From Diphasiastrum complanatum (Eukaryota > Streptophyta > Lycopodiopsida > Lycopodiales > Lycopodiaceae), in contig CM055115.1 in NCBI GenBank assembly GCA_029204225.1, positions 8,064,575 to 8,128,574 of the forward strand: DNA of 64,000 bases. Direction: 5' to 3'. The notes beneath the pieces were generated by a model that did no database searches, had not been told where the DNA came from, and saw only the letters and a program-made list of their open reading frames with translations. Positions 62,701 to 64,000 of the stretch are shown piece by piece; within the stretch, counting starts at the first letter, position 1, and each line of letters opens with the position of its first letter. The position numbers were made by a program, and so were the translations under genes.

Positions 62701-63289
62701 CAAATCTCAACTCTAAAAAGAAGAAATACCAAAATATGAGAAAACTAGAGTGGATTGTACAACAGGATATATGTGTCAAAGAGATGACCAATCAGAGCTA
62801 AGCGAGATTCCTTTATCTGATCAAACTTTGGATACGCCGATCACATCTCTAGTGAATACGATGAATGTGGCATGGATATCAACCGATCCAATTCTAGATC
62901 CTATTGAAGATGAACTCATTTATGTCAGTTACGTCTTATCTTATAATGAGAATACAGAACTTACTGATGAGTAGATTTTAAATCATATGGATCCTACAAG
63001 GTTTGGAGTTCGTGAGATTCCAAATGAACCGACAATAAGACCGCCGAAAGCAATTATATTGAAGGAAGGAAAGAATGCATGACCAATGACGAAGAAACAA
63101 GCAAAACAACAGTATAACGCGGTTGTTATGTCCGTGACCAGTACATAGGATTCAGTATACTCCTAGTCTTGGATACACGGTACTCCAGTGAAACAAGCTG
63201 TTAGTTATGCCACATCACACTAGATGTGACCCGAAAGTAACTAATATCCTTGTGAGGCCCAAAACACACTAAATGGAGTTAGTACAAGG
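62701..63289. other. Continuation of the decayed retroelement, no domain seen
   Basis: A short frame at 62750-62974 encodes an acidic stretch (DPILDPIEDELIYVSYVLSY) without a recognisable motif. No protease or RT was seen before the repeat that starts near 63290. Confidence 0.35.
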
Positions 63290-64000
63290 TTTGGGGAATT
63301 TGTATAATGCGAGTAAATTTGTATGAGCTTTGCAAGTTTTTTATAATGAATATCGGAAATTGCCAATTTAGTCCATTTTGATATGAAACAATAGAACATT
63401 TAGAGAATATTCTTACAAAAAATGAAGATACTTGCAATTAAAAAATCTTGGAGACATGAAGATGAGAAATAAGTTAAATTGATGATGAATGTGTGGTCAA
63501 CACATTACTTTGCATATATTTGCAATTAAAATTCTTGTACTCATGAAGATGAGTAATAACTTAAATTGAAAAAGGAAAGCAGACAAAATATTACTTTGCA
63601 TAACAATTGTAAACTTAAGATGTCAAGACCTTGAAAGCACACGGACCAATCAAGATGTCAAGAACTTGAGAAACATAGAACAATTACCGCAAAACAAGAC
63701 CTTGACTATTAACTGCTACAAAATTAGAATGTTTGATATGAAACAACAGAACATATAGAAAATAAACTAACAAAAAAACAATATACAAGTTTTGCAAAAT
63801 CATGGACACTTGAAGATAAGAAATAACTTAAAGTGAAAAGAAAAATAGATAATACAGCAATCAAGATGTGTAGAGTCAAGACATGTGTAGAGTTAAGGCA
63901 TGTGTAGAATTATCAATAGCAATTCTATGAATAGAGAATCCATGCTTAGAGAATCTATTCTAGAGGAATCTATGTATAGGAGAGTTAGGACCTTGCATGT
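63290..64000. repeat. Partial second copy of the GCGAGTAAAT-type inverted-repeat element
   Basis: The left end GGTTTGGGGAATTTGTATAA then TGCGAGTAAATTTGTATGAG and CTTTGCAAGTTTT matches the left end of the element at 55445. The interior is AT-rich with repeated ATGAAGATGAGAAATAA words. The window stops before any right end. Confidence 0.5.

Overview
The window is nuclear DNA of a land plant with a large, repeat-rich genome. The signs are spliced plant-type exons, tRNA-iMet-primed LTR retrotransposons of both Ty3/gypsy (with chromodomain) and Ty1/copia type, hAT transposons and very long introns. A fern, other seed-free plant or gymnosperm would fit. The sequence alone does not settle this, and I claim no species.

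The one host gene I can support is a type I (mitochondrial-type) phosphatidylserine decarboxylase on the + strand. Six exons are visible: 10162-10418, 10564-10670, 10895-10962, 28080-28157, 38792-38914 and 46921-47097. They total 810 nt, join in frame, and carry the Asp, His and Gly-Ser-Thr residues of self-processing and catalysis. The 5' exons are not recognisable here and probably lie to the left of the window. Introns of 17.1, 10.6 and 8.0 kb are swollen by nested transposons. Removing one copia insertion and one copy of its 5-bp target duplication would return the last intron to about 300 bp.

Left part (1-10161, probably also intron): an apparently intact chromodomain gypsy pol ORF with its 3' LTR, inserted in a LINE; a GC-rich palindromic repeat and a 100-bp GA tract; a small unrecognised spliced gene; and a decayed hAT transposase gene. 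Intron 10963-28079: a hAT MITE with perfect 8-bp target duplications, a head-to-tail set of LINE copies ending in CT microsatellites (one carrying a nested MITE), a transposase-like tail, and two decayed gypsy elements on the - strand. One of these carries an 87-bp MITE-like insertion. Intron 28158-38791: a copia element with both LTRs, PBS, PPT and 5-bp target duplication but no reverse transcriptase, followed by LTR remnants. Intron 38915-46920: a copia insertion (39145-46846) that contains a gypsy element in head-to-head pieces.

Downstream (47098-64000) is intergenic: another hAT MITE, several copia remnants in both orientations (one with a segment of gag inverted in place, one retaining the RT that the intronic copia lost), a 990-bp terminal-inverted-repeat element with a second partial copy at the right edge, and a decayed zinc-knuckle gag.

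I saw no tRNA or rRNA gene and no CRISPR array. The most informative signals are the hidden host gene, the precisely bounded MITE insertions (two with the uninterrupted site visible in a sibling element), the microsatellite-tailed LINE family with a covarying 3' hairpin, and the local inversions inside retrotransposon coding regions.
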